This document shows positions 34,385-45,839 of a stretch of DNA of 64,000 nt, in pieces. This DNA comes from Agapanthus africanus (lineage: Eukaryota > Streptophyta > Magnoliopsida > Asparagales > Amaryllidaceae). The stretch covers positions 165,511,911-165,575,910 of the forward strand of contig JASDDO010000014.1 of NCBI GenBank assembly GCA_030015575.1. Direction: 5' to 3'. The position numbers and the translations under genes were made by a program. Numbering within the stretch: the first letter of the stretch is position 1; every line of letters begins with the position of its first letter. Under the pieces are notes generated by a model. That model did not search any database and was not told the DNA's origin. It worked only from the letters and a program-made list of their open reading frames with translations.

Positions 34385-35515
34385 TGTTCCCTTATAAAAA
34401 AAAGGGAAGAGGAAAAGAATCCTCATAGTTTGGCATCACGTGTTAAACACGTGGGCACTTATATACAAAGCATATAAGCGCTGAAAACAAATAACTAAGG
34501 GTCAAATTGACCTCATGTGTTAAACACGTGAGCGCTCATATACAAAGCATATGAACGCTGAATAAAATAAACTTAAAGGCCAAACTGGCCTCACGTGTTA
34601 AGCACGTGAGCACTCATATGCAAAGCATATAAATGCAAAAAACAAATAACTAAGGGCCAAAATGGCCTCACGTGCAAAGCATGTGAGCGCTCATATGCAA
34701 AGCATATGAGCGCTGAACATAAATAACCAATGGAAAAACAGGCCTCACGTGTTAAACACGTGAGCGCTCAAATGCAAAGCATATGAGCACTGAAAATAAA
34801 CAGGCTAAAACCCACACAAGGGGTCACGTGTTAAACACGTGAGTTCTCTTGCCACATTCTTTGGCAGTGCTCACATGCAAAGCATGTGAACGCCCCGATT
34901 ATAAATGATCCCATCTGATAGAATTAAATTCTATTTGGGAAATATTTTCCCTGATCTTTCTAATATGGAGAGATATTTTTCTAACAGAGAATCTTAGATT
35001 TAAAATCCAATGGTGATAAAATATCACCAATTAAACCATCTGATAGAATTAAATTCTATGTGGGAAATATTTTCCTGATCTTTCTCAAACTAGAAAGATC
35101 TTCTCTGTTAAATAGAGGACCCTTGGATCAAAAATCCAACGGTGATTATAAAATCATCCATCGATCATTTGATAGAATAAAATTCTATCTTAGGAAAATA
35201 TATTCGTAATCTTGTTAAACTATCAAGATATTCATATGATAGAATAAAATTCTGATCTTGTTAAACTAACAAGATATTCATATGATAAAATAAAATTCTA
35301 ACAAGATATTCATATTATAAAATAAAATTCTATGTTAGGAAAATATCTTCCTAATCTTGTTAAAATAACAAGATATTAATATGATAGAATAAAATTCTAA
35401 TCTTGTTAAAATAACAAGATATTAATAAAATAAAATAAAATTCTAATCTTGTTAAACTAACAAGATATTTATATGATAGAATAAAATTATATCTTAGGAA
35501 AATCCGTAGAGGCAA
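34385..35515 (+). repeat. Truncated Tat-type LTR inside CACTA 1
   Basis: Starts TGTTCCCTTATAAAA, the same start as element B's LTR read on the minus strand, then runs in plus orientation for about 1.1 kb. The GGAC/GTCC and 3' parts of full LTRs are missing, so the right edge is a truncation and only approximate. It displaces the start of the TNP2 gene. It contains the clearest higher-order palindrome array of the window (34436-34880) and GAATAAAATTC/ATCTTGTTAA-AACAAGAT hairpins up to 35500. Confidence 0.75.
34436..34880. repeat. Higher-order array of three alternating palindromes
   Basis: Five to six units of about 75-85 bp. Each unit holds, in order, CACGTGTTAAACACGTG; a long palindrome with 12-bp arms GCGCTCATATGC and an AAA loop; and AGGGCCAAATTGGCC. 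Arms are kept complementary even where a unit has mutated, for example ACGTGCAAAGCATGTG. Confidence 0.9.
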
Positions 35516-35689
35516 GTTTGTCGTTGAAAAGAATAAATTATCGATTAACAAAGTTAGATTTGAAGATGCCCGAGTATGAGTTGTATTATGTGTATGTGTG
35601 TTTCAATTTATGATTCAGCTTAGGTGTAGGGTTGTTAGTGTGTATGTGTTCTTTGTGTGTGCGTTTGTTGTGTATTCGTGTTTTATGTG

Positions 35690-36150
35690 TGTGTTTCGGC
35701 TATCGGGGGTAAGGCTTCTATCCCATTAAGAATGTATAGAGCAGACACCCATTCACTTGTGCTTTCATCCGTTTCGAGTAAATTTCGGCAGCACCTCCCC
35801 GCTGTTCTCCGAGTACACTATAATAGAATAGATAATCATTTCAATGTTGTGAAACAACGTTGAAATGAACATCTAATCTATCTTTATACACGGAGAACCA
35901 GCAGAAAAGTACCGACGAAATAACTCGAAACAAATGAAAATACAAGTGAATGCAAGTGTTTGCTTTATACATTCCTAACTTGTCCAAACTGGACAAATCT
36001 ATCGGTTATCATACGATTGAATCTTCTCGTCACATAGATTGCACGACGGTTGTTAGCACTGAACGATACCGTCCGATATTTAACAACCTTCGTATAGTTC
36101 TATGTCACGATGAATATCGAACGTATGTTAACCGATAGGCGGGGACTAAG
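35690..36150 (-). other. Conserved non-coding leader of the CACTA 1 transposase gene
   Basis: Upstream of TNP2. Its complement shares blocks with 47165-47670, upstream of the second TNP2 gene: a GGAGA(A/G)CAGCG(G/A)GGAGGTGCTGCCGAAAT stretch, ATTCTTAATGGGATAGAAG, and ATCTATCGGTTAT, in the same order. It has nested inverted repeats such as TGTCCAAACTGGACA. No open frame is shared. It is a candidate 5' UTR, promoter or RNA structure. Confidence 0.6.
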
Positions 36151-36379
36151 TCGCGCTTTGATTTTCACATATGACTATCGATGAGAATATGAAAGTTTTA
36201 TATTATCATCGAGTATCATATATTAGTTTTAACTTGAATATTTAACTTGAATAGGTTTTACATTTACGTTTCATTTTTAAGGGTTTGAAGTTTTTAGTTT
36301 AGGGTAAAGTTTTCTGACGTCTATGGTAAAGTTTTACGTTTACGTTGTCATCGAGTATCCTACTGAAAGAACTAGTGCA

Positions 36380-37135
36380 CCCTAAACCCTAACCCAAATT
36401 AACCCTAATCATCACCCTAACTCAAATTATCCCTAATTAACCCAAAATTAACCATAATCATCACCCAAACCCTAACCCAAATTAATCTAATTAAACCAAA
36501 TTAACCCTAATTAACCCTATTTTACCTAATTAACCAAAATTAAGCCTAACCCTAACCTTAACCCTAATCATCACCCTAGCCCTAACCCAAATTAATCCTA
36601 ATCCAAACAAAAATTAACCCTAATTAATCTAATTAACCCTAACCCTAATCATCACCAACCCTATTTTACCTAATTAACCCAAACCCTAACCTTAATTAAC
36701 CCAAATTAACCCTAACCCAAACCAAAATTAACCAAAATTAATCTAATTAACCCTAACCCTAACCCTAACCCCAACCCTAATCATCACCAACCCTATTTTA
36801 CCTAATTAACCCTAACCCTAATCATCACCCAAACCCTAACCCTAATTAACCAAAATTAACCCTAACCCAAACCAAAATTAACCCAAATTAATCTAATTAA
36901 CCCTAACCCTAACCCTAATCATCACCAACCCTATTTTACCTAATTAACCCAAATTAACCCTAACCGTAACCCTAATCATCACCCAAACCCTAACCCTAAT
37001 TAACCCAAATTAACCTTAACCCAAACCAAAATTAACCTATATTAATCTAATTAACCCTAACCCTAGCCTTAATCATCACCATATAACCTAAATTAACTCC
37101 TATTTAACCCGACCCTATAACCCTAACCCTAAAAT
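36380..37135 (-). repeat. Degenerate telomere-like CCCTAA tract in CACTA 1
   Basis: About 750 bp of CCCTAA and variants (AACCCTAA, ATTAACCC, AATCATCACC) in a higher-order pattern. On the transposase strand this is TTAGGG-like. It lies between the right end of the element and the leader region. Confidence 0.9.
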
Positions 37136-37589
37136 CAACAGCAATAACACCAAAAACAACAAAATTATAAATTAAATTCCTAATTAATTTAAAGAAATAA
37201 AAAAAAACATAACTAAGGAAAATTCAACTTCAAATTAAAGTACCTCGCTGCCAAATACCGATAGACGGCGAAGAGCTCGAGGAGGTGGAGGCTAAGAGCT
37301 CGATGAGGTGGAGGAGGCCGGGAATATGAAGCTCGAAGAGGTGGAGGTGGCAACGAGGACCTTGATGTTGATTAGCGGTGACGAGAAACTCCACGATGAG
37401 CATGATCGACGGCGATGGAGGAGGAACTCGACGACGAGCTTGATCGGCAACGAGGAAGTCGATGACGAGGGACAAGGAAGTCGATGACGAGATCGGCGAT
37501 AAGGGCATGAGAGAGATAAGGTTAATGGGAAATTTTGGTCGACGCGGGGGTTTTACTTAGCTTTATTTTTTTAAATCACCCTTTGTTGC

Positions 37590-37797
37590 CCCTATGGTTC
37601 AATCCACAGGGTTTTCTTTTGCAGCACCGTAGGGCCAAATAAAGAGATTGCATTTTAATATTTTTTAATTTATTTATGCCCCTACAGTAGGCACCGTAAG
37701 ATTATTGTTTGCCCCTACGATTTACACCGTAAGGGCAATAAAAAGTTGCCTATATGGATTCCTCTATTCGTAGGGGCAACCCCTAATTGTAGTAGTG
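37590..37797 (-). repeat. CACTA 1 right sub-terminal repeats and terminal inverted repeat
   Basis: Copies of GCCCCTACGG/CCGTAGGGGC and variants, ending with ATTGTAGTAGTG at 37786-37797. Confidence 0.88.
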
Positions 37798-37879
37798 ATA
37801 GTAGAAAATGGATTTGTATATATTGCGATGAAAAAACTTAAGATTCAAATTAATAACAAATATTCAAATAAATGATTTA

Positions 37880-38216
37880 GGGTAAATTGTCAAAAAAAAC
37901 CCAAGCACTATTTTCGTTGTCAAAAACCCCCTGACCTTGAGACTGTTGTCAAAAGCCCCCTTAAAAAGTTTTTAGTTGTCAAAAAACCTCTTACGTGTGA
38001 TATCTAGTAGTTTCCTGCTATATCTAGTTTCTTATGATATTTAAACTGTAGCCTGCAATATCTAAGAAGTTATATGTGATTTAAACCGTTTCCTGCGATA
38101 TCTAAATAATTTTTATGAATTGGTTAGATATAGCAGGCTACTATGTAGATAATGTAAGAAAAATTTCTTTGACAGTGGAAAAAAGGGCTTGGTTTTTTTA
38201 TTTTGACAATTTACCC
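37880..38216. mobile_element. MITE-like element with 16-bp-plus terminal inverted repeats
   Basis: The left end GGGTAAATTGTCAAAA is matched by the complement at the right end (TTTTGACAATTTACCC), and both continue with an A/T run and CCCAAGC/GCTTGG. The 337-bp body has degenerate repeats of GATATCTA and no frame. Flanks AATGATTTA and AAAGATTAT agree at six of nine positions, hinting at a 9-bp Mutator-type duplication. Confidence 0.65.
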
Positions 38217-39154
38217 AAAGATTATTAGACAGAGAATTTAGATTTTCTTTTACACAACAAATTTATTTTAAAATATTTTTTTTGAAATTTAAATTGAAAT
38301 GGTTAATTTGTTACACATGATTATTTTTAACTCACTGTAAGTAATTTTTTTTAAAAATATTTTTAATTAAGATAAAGAATTAGTTAAGATATGATACACG
38401 AAAAAATTGACCAATTTGCTTTGAGTAGTATAGATAGATATGCGCATCTCTTAATACACACGGTGAAAGAACTGAGCTTCATTAAAACCAAATGACTAAA
38501 AGGCTAAATTGGATGAAACCCTTCACTTTCGCTCGGTCAGCAAATAGCTCCCATCTAACAAGCAACTTATGCCCCTAATTTTAACATCATTAAATTTTAT
38601 TTGTTTTCTTTTTACGGTACTCTTTAGTCAACTCTTTTTATACGCTTATATTTATAAATAGAAGTGGGTTCTTGATTAACTTATGACAAACAGAAGGAAA
38701 TTCGTGATAAGAAATTCGATTGAAATTGATTTTAAGAAGTAGATTTAGGACTCATACAGAAGCGATGAACAAATGAACATAACAGTATTTCGGAAAAGAA
38801 GCAAAATATTTAAGGATAAAATTAATGGTATTAGACAATCTTTTTTTCAATTTTAATCCAAATGTGGGTTTCCTTCATTGTGTGTGTGTAACGATATAAG
38901 TCGGTGAGGTCTCGTAGTGCGGTGTAAAGAAAAATATCCTCTTGTATTAAGCCAATGCCTCTGACACCCGTCAAGCTATGAGGTTGTCAAAGAATAGATA
39001 CAGGCACAATAGATATAGGCACAATGGGACTTGTATTGATCAATATATTTCTTAAAAAGATTCTTTTTAATTTATATATAAGGTATACGATTAGGGTTGA
39101 AGCTTCCATTATTTGTCCATGTTGTGGATCTCATTTACTTTCGGATCTAGATAG
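38217..39154. other. AT-rich stretch with no gene seen
   Basis: No coding frame, element end or tandem repeat could be supported here. Confidence 0.45.
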
Positions 39155-42100
39155 TGTTGGAGTTAAAATCTTAACTCCTAAGATATTTAAAATACTCATA
39201 CAAGTATTTAAACAAATGATCAAGAATCTGATCACCTAAGCATAAAAATGGGGGCTATGATAAAAAGAACAAGCCAAATACTTGTTCATCACAAGAGACC
39301 CCTGTCTTGGGAGGTCCCCTTTAATACAACTCAAAATTGAGTTGTCTCAACTAAAAATTGAGTTGATTCATGGCATCCCCTATAGGGATGCCCCTCCCAA
39401 ACTCAGGAAGCCCCTTCCCGATCTCGGGAGGCCCATAATTGGGATGTCCCGACACTAATAGGGTCGAGACCTCCTCCTCTAGAATAGGTTTTACCTATTC
39501 TTCGGGAGATAATGAGAGATTCCCCCCAATTTCTCTGATATCTATAAAGTAGTTACACACTACTCCCCATTCACAGAAGAATATAAATACCCCTATAAGT
39601 AACTAAAAAAGTATCAGAACCTTTTCTTTTTGCTCATGACCTCAGAAGTTTTGTTAAAAAAGTTCTCTCAAGAAGAAACATAGAGGAAGAAGAAGAAGGT
39701 GAGGACATGGAATGTGATAACCCCATTTGATAGAGATAATCATAACAATTGTCACGTCCCGCTTCCCAAAATATGGAATACGAGAGGTGATTAGGCCAGC
39801 CATACTCTTACAGTCAAGGGATAATTCCGCCGTAGTCATACTTCGGCTTCTAGCATTACATGGTAATCAGTAAACACATCACTAAAGTAAAGAAAATCAG
39901 AGCTCATAACTTTATTACATTAAATTAACAGAGTTCACGATACATTTATTTGCATGAAAAAATAACTAACCAAAGAAATAACAGTGTTCTTATAGCAAGC
40001 AGAAGGCGATAGCGCTAATGTCGCGGTCTAAATCTCCGCAATCTTAAATGGCAGGTCCTACTCCTAAGCTGGGTTCACTTCGTTCTTTGAGCATGCACAA
40101 TAAGGTCGTCAGGGCGACATATATAGCAATATATATAGTGTGTTTCCTATGTTATTAAACATGAAATGTACGGCAGAGTACAGTAATACCAAGTGATTAT
40201 GAACAGCCGCTAAGTATATGTATGTGTATCATGTCTGCAATCCACGCAATGTGTATGTCATCGCCTATCAGTCGCTAAGTCAAATGAAATCAATCGGTGG
40301 AAAAAGATGCCCGTGTTTAACAAGGGTCTTGTGCATACTCGAGAATACGGTTCACTGTTGCTCGAGACATAACCCTGCAGCCGTGCCGCTAGGCCCACAA
40401 CCTAATATATGTATATTGCTAATATCGAATGATCATTCTCTAAGTCACTGTACCTTGCTAAATACGAGTTCGATTCCACCTTGATTTCCCCATTTCCCCA
40501 GGTTACAATAACTATATGTTTAGAGCTAGTTGTATACAAGCACGCGCCAAATCCCGGTTTTATTCACTTTTCACTGTACTGTTCACTTTCACGAATCAAT
40601 CACTTATCACCAGCATACTTGACACAACTAATCCAATACTACTCACGTTTGATAATGCAAAGTTTTCTATAAATCACTATGAACGTTCTCTATCACTAAA
40701 GGTATCACGGTCGGGTAAATGCGAGAATGATGCCACATAATAAGTCATGTACAATATGAAACACAATGTACATTACGAGTTCAGAAAAACATATTAATTC
40801 CCACGATCGTAATTAGGCAAAATGATACAAAATAGGCAGTAAATAAACTTAAACATAAATCCAAAAAAATTTATTCCAGGTCAATCGGATTTCATGTTTG
40901 CGAGTTACGGTCATTTCATTTTAAGCGTTCATCGCTGGAAATTCAGTTTCTGAACTGAAAGTCCATTTCATAACACATTTTAATCCCTATTGGGATCATA
41001 ATTAGGCGACGCTATAGTTAGATAAAATTCATATCTATCAATTAATTTTCTAACGGACCATACGGATCGAAAATATCCTCTGTGTACTGGGAGTTATGTT
41101 CTATCTAAGGCCAGGATATACAATCTGTCTCTGTACTAAACTGCAGTACAGCTCGACAGTTTAAAATGCAATTAAAATATCAAACAATGGTAAAATAAAA
41201 CTAAACCACCACCGATGGTTAGCTAACAGGATTATCTTCATAAAGATATAGGGTTCCACATAATTTCATTTTCATACAGTGCTACACATTCATTTAAAGT
41301 CAGGTGTCGATATGGAATGCTGCTCTGGACTGCAGTCCAGAGCCGCATTCCAAGTCAGTTTTAATCATAGTGATATATTGTTTTCGAAGGATAAATTATA
41401 GGGGGTTCTATATTATTGAGTCATCTTCGATATGAGCCATAGAACATTACATTCTGGTATGTATCAAAATTTATATCAATTTAACATCTCAACATGTACA
41501 GTAAAACAAGAATTGACATCGCCTCTTTGGGGCGTCGTCACATGTGCGACACTTCGTTATTTTGAGTTCAGTTTTCTACACGACGTCCGTAAGTAGCAAA
41601 GAAAATATTGATAAACGTTTAGCATGATTGAAGGGGTTTTGGTTCAGTTCACCACATCGAATTATCGGCATACAATATCGAGAACTGTCGAATTAAAGTC
41701 GATTTTCCCTAATACGTGAAAATGGTATTAAATGGATACGATTCTACATGTTATTAACGTGATGTTCAGATCTAATCACGCTCAAACTAATCATCCTGGA
41801 ACACTATGGTTTTTCATGAAGATACGATGATAACTTGCGAATTATGTGATAATAGACTAACTAACACAGATTCGTAACAATCTATCTAGTTTAAGGTTAA
41901 CACGAATCTATAGTTATGTGTACGTAGCATGTAAAAGCAAGTGAGGTTCCACTTTCTTGTGACGATGGAATGACGACGGTGATTGCACAGAGACGAACAT
42001 GGCCACACCAGCCACAACAACACGGTAGCAACGCGGCGACGGTGATCCAGAACCAACGAAAAGATGATGTCAATGGCTGCTGGCTTGGATCTGGCCGGTG

Positions 42101-43436
42101 TTAAGTCGTGGAATCGCTGGAGATGGTAGCTACAGGGGTACGGGGCACTGGCGCCGGTGGATGAGCGTAGAGGTTGACGGTGAGGATGGATCGTAGAGGT
42201 CGACGGTGGAAGAGGAGAAAGAGGGAGGCTAGGTGCTCGGTGATGGTGGCAGTGGTTGCTGAGATGGGGTCGCCGGCGACTAACGGAGATGGAGACGCCG
42301 GTGGTGGCAGCGGCGATGATGCTTAGGTAATGGAAAGGGTGGTGGGTTGCAGCGGTGGGTGTTTTGGCTTGGGGTAGGAGCTCCCTCGGAGGAGGGGAGC
42401 GAGGGAGGCTGGGTGCTTAATGATGGTAGCAGCGGCCCCGAGCTCGTCAGAGTTGGGCTCAAGCTGGCAATGCAGGGTGCAGCGGAGGAGGCGAAGGCAG
42501 CGGCGGCGATGAGGAGTTGTTGGGAGGTTGTGGAGGATAGGAGGGAAGCTGGTAGTGGCGAGCGGTTGCGGAGGTGTGGTGACGGCGGTGATGATGGTCG
42601 GGGCAGTGGAGCGCCGGTGAGGGGTTGAGTTGGAGGAGGTGATGTGAGTTGAGGGAGAGAGAACGAAAGAGATGGAGAGTGAGAGAGACGTTCGAGAGAT
42701 TAGTAGAGGCAGGTGCGGGGATCTCGAAGTCATCAACGATGAGGCCACGTCAGTGTAGAGCGGTTTTCACGGAGGTAGGCGTGGCGTTGGGTTTGCGAAC
42801 GTAGGGGAAACAAGAGGGAAGAAAGAAAGAGAGAAGAGAGAGGAGCTGGGATATGGAGCAGAGGATCTCGGATTGGTTGGGATCGGGAGAGGTGTCGACG
42901 AGGACCGGGTCTCGCAGGGGTGAGTGCGGGAGAGAAGGGGAGCCGTTGGGCTCGTTCAAAAAGAAAGAAAAAGAATATAAGGAGGAGGAAGAAGAAAGAG
43001 AGGGAGATGGGGACGGTTCATGTCGGGTGCGTGGGTTTGGACTGGGCTCAGGCTGGGGAGGGAATGGGTTTGGGTTTAAGGAAAAAGAATTAGGATTAAG
43101 AAAATTATATAAGGGAATATGATTATGGTTTAAAAGAAAGAGAATTACAAAATTTGGAAATATATTTTAGGAAAATAATTTGGGAATTTGAACAAAAATT
43201 TATTAAGATTATAATTTTAAATACTGAAAGTGCAATGGAACTGGGGATTTACAACAGCCAAGGATGTCCAACAATTCCAAGGATCCCAACAACTCTCTAA
43301 ATCATAACCATTTGTAACTAATGTATCTCATCTCCAGTAACTATCTAGATCATATCTAGTTGTATTACTCTTCTATAAATACAAATAGAAACCTCTGATG
43401 TGGTGTGCAATTGACACCAATTGATATTATCTTTCA
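39155..43436 (+). repeat. Ty1/copia LTR, interrupted by another element
   Basis: Starts TGTTGGAGTTAAAATC at 39155 and ends ATTATCTTTCA at 43436, immediately followed by a classic plant copia primer site. Taking out the insertion at 39750-43253 leaves about 778 bp. TATAAATA boxes occur at 39583 and 43372. It contains perfect short hairpins: GGAGTTAA/TTAACTCC with a 4-nt loop, GGCATCCC/GGGATGCC, and AATAGGT/ACCTATT. The LTR start is less certain than the end. Confidence 0.6.
39750..43253 (-). mobile_element. Second solo-LTR-like insertion, 3.5 kb
   Basis: Starts TGTCACGTCCCGCTTCCCAAAAT and ends GGGGATTTACA. The first ~130 bp and the block at 40900-41010 (AAGCGTTCATCGCTGGAAAT and ATTTTAATCCC) match 24782-28784, so both belong to one family. 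Flanks ACAAT and ACAGC agree at three of five bases only, so the duplication has decayed or the edges are off slightly. No gag or pol is present; the G-rich 42200-43080 stretch yields empty frames on both strands. Confidence 0.65.
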
Positions 43437-43449
43437 TGGTATCAGAGCC
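43437..43449 (+). promoter_or_regulatory. Copia primer-binding site (initiator Met tRNA)
   Basis: TGGTATCAGAGCC directly after an LTR end CTTTCA. This is the standard plant Ty1/copia primer site. No copia gag or pol follows; the internal region is lost after about 200 bp. Confidence 0.88.
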
Positions 43450-43639
43450 ATAAAGACTAATCGTCTACCTCTCAATTTTTTCTCACCTTCTTACAACATC
43501 ATGTCTATCTCTATCACCATTCCTTCATACTTCTTTCTCTCTCTCTATATGTGCGCGCCTCTCCGCCTCTTTCTCTCTCTCTCTCAGATCAAAAGAGAGA
43601 AGGATGTAAACATATATGAGTTTCCAGCTCTGAATAAAA

Positions 43640-44936
43640 GAGCTTAAAAGCCATAGCCATGGCTTTCCCAAAGAATGAAGAAAATTAGAACATAAAGGTG
43701 TTCTTGACCCTCATGGACTGAACCAAGAGCATGAGTTACCCCATGCTCTATATAACTTGAAATATGCCATCATATTTTTTTTCACATGCGAATAGAAATA
43801 GAAAAACTATTTCTTAAAGGATATGGATCAAAACCTTATGTCCTTCTACGTAAAAACATACGTGAATAGGAAAATCCTATTTATCTCTGAGACATGAAAA
43901 CATATCCTCAGAATATCTGTGAATAGGAAAACCCTATTCCTAAGCTATGAAAAATTATGTCTTCTGACATATGAATAGAAAAACCTTATTCATTTTCTCA
44001 GACATGTCTATACCTGACATGTGTGAATGGAATACTCCATTCATGTCCTAAGACATGAAAATCATGTCTCAGAGAACTTTATGATTAGGGAAACCCTATT
44101 CATTTTAAGACATAAACATGTATATGTATGATATGTCTATAAAGGACATATCTGAATGGAATACTCTGACTAATATACACAGGGTGTTGGGATAGTTCAA
44201 GTGTGAATCCAACGGAATCTCAGGAGTCGGTCTAGTTTATGAATCCATGTCTAATAACACAAGCAATCTATCATGAGGGCCGTGTTTCCAAGCCTCTAGG
44301 GTCCTACTCTTGGGTTTGGAATATTTCAACACTAGCTTGAAGTCCCGTTACTAACATTTGTTCGGGCTCATGATTCCTGGCTCCTAGGGCTCATGAGACC
44401 TGTTAAGACACATATTCATGCTCACTTACACACACTTATTACCTGTCATGTTATACTTGTCATATTACATTACTTTTTTATCTGTTAAACATCATTTTTT
44501 CTTTTGGGGACTTACTGAGCGCAAGTTCGCTGACGGGCATTCCACCCATCTTTGTTTTCATTAGAATGTTCGTCAGATAATCTAGAGACCGAGAATGTGA
44601 ACCCGACTACCGAGGATTACGGCCAACTTGCTCCTGAAGCCGTTCCTTAGATTTTCTTTTCGGTTTCAGCACCAATATGCCACTTGTTTAGGCATTTATG
44701 TTATTTGTATTTTCTTTTCAGAACATCTATCAATGTAATTATAGATTGTGGAATGAATGTAAATAAAGTAGTTTGTTGAAAATTTCATGCTCTTATTATT
44801 CTTACTTTGTGTAAAATTGCTTATTTACGCTTAGCATATTTATTTTGAGAAATGTCCTTTTTAAAATAAATATGTTGTGGGTTTGTCACGTGACCATTAC
44901 CGATCTTTGGAAAGTGGGGCATGACAATAGGTTCGA
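43640..44936 (+). repeat. LTR-like stretch with hairpin modules
   Basis: 43640-44170 is a run of short inverted repeats: AGCCATagccATGGCT, GAATAGGaaaatCCTATT, GAATAGGaaaacCCTATTC, GAATGgaatactCCATTC and ACATGaaaatCATGT. The stretch ends GTGGGGCATGACA at about 44936, an LTR-like 3' edge resembling the minus-strand end of 24782-28784. I could not place its left edge or find internal coding. Confidence 0.5.
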
Positions 44937-45839
44937 TCACGAGGACTTCCGAGACGGCAAGGAAGGGCGATGCAGTTGAAGGTTTTGGCTAGCTCGAGAC
45001 GCGTCGGTAAGTAGATTTATTTTTACGGGGGAAGTAGGGTGGATGGCGTATAGCACCCCAAAACTAGTTCATCGGAATACTTATAGTATTATTGTAGCTC
45101 TTATACTAGCATATAGTGCTATATTAGAACGCTCAATATATTAATATACTTAGTTTATAACTCGTAGCACATATACCTAGTTTATAATGTTATGTTAGAA
45201 TACCTATATACTTAACCCATATACTTAGTTCGTAAGTCATATACTTAGTTTGTAAGCTATATACTTAATTTATAATTCATAACTAGTAGGCTACACACAC
45301 ATATGTATGTATGTATGTATGTATGATTATTGTTATGTGTCGTACGTGACTAGATGTTCGTAGTTTATAAGCTAATTGTGTTTGCGTACGCGACTAGAGG
45401 TCCATACTGATATTGATTTGATGATTGGTTGATATCGTACGATGGAGATTTCGTACAGGATGTGATAAGAATAGATTGCTGAATGCGGCCGATATTTATT
45501 TGACTCATGGAGTCATGCTATAAATCCCGATTGGGATATTATGATTTGCTATATTATACTCATTTTAAACTAACGATTCGTTTTCTATTTTAAACCCTAA
45601 AGTTGAGGATGTGCTTCTAATTTCAAATGAATAATTATTTTTAAAAAACACCGCAGCCTCCTTCTTTCCAAACAATGTTTCGTTTTATTTTAAACGACAA
45701 TAATTGTAATTATTTGTAAGTATTATTCCTATTACAATGCTTGTTTACGTTACGTTAATTCTACTCGTTATACATTCACACTTAGATTATTTTATTAAGT
45801 TACGCTACGTTTATATTATTCGTTCTTAGATACTTCGTA
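44937..45839. other. AT-rich stretch with small tandem repeats
   Basis: Contains degenerate ~20-bp repeats of ATATACTTAGTTYRTAAG at about 45215-45285 and an ATGT microsatellite at 45303-45325. No gene was seen. Confidence 0.6.

Larger units (their letters stand above)
22914..37797 (-). mobile_element. Complete CACTA (En/Spm) transposon 1
   Basis: The left end reads CACTACTACAAT at 22914-22925 and the right end its exact complement at 37786-37797, flanked on both sides by ATA (22911-22913 and 37798-37800), the 3-bp duplication expected of CACTA transposons. Sub-terminal copies of CCCTACGG/CCGTAGGG cluster at 22938-23310 and 37590-37780. Both internal genes, a Transposase_24-like gene and a TNP2 transposase, read on the minus strand. 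The element is 14,884 bp including a nested 4,003-bp LTR-like element and an LTR fragment. Coding regions are broken, so movement would need help in trans. Confidence 0.93.

Noticed and set aside
34436-35500. CRISPR-like appearance of spaced short repeats
   Set aside because: The repeats are palindromes with changing words and no unique spacers, and the context is a plant LTR in a transposon.
36380-37135. True interstitial telomere or chromosome-fusion scar
   Set aside because: The tract is degenerate, lies fully inside a CACTA element, and a similar tract occurs at the same place in a second CACTA, so it is element-specific.
37230-37508. 92-residue minus frame near the right end of CACTA 1
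   Set aside because: GAGG-type low-complexity repeat DNA; it could be part of a 5' exon, but no start context or similarity supports it.
42280-42960. Frames on both strands around a GC-rich stretch
   Set aside because: Low-complexity Pro/Ser/Thr or Gly/Glu translation inside the second solo-LTR-like element, with no conserved motif; likely compositional.
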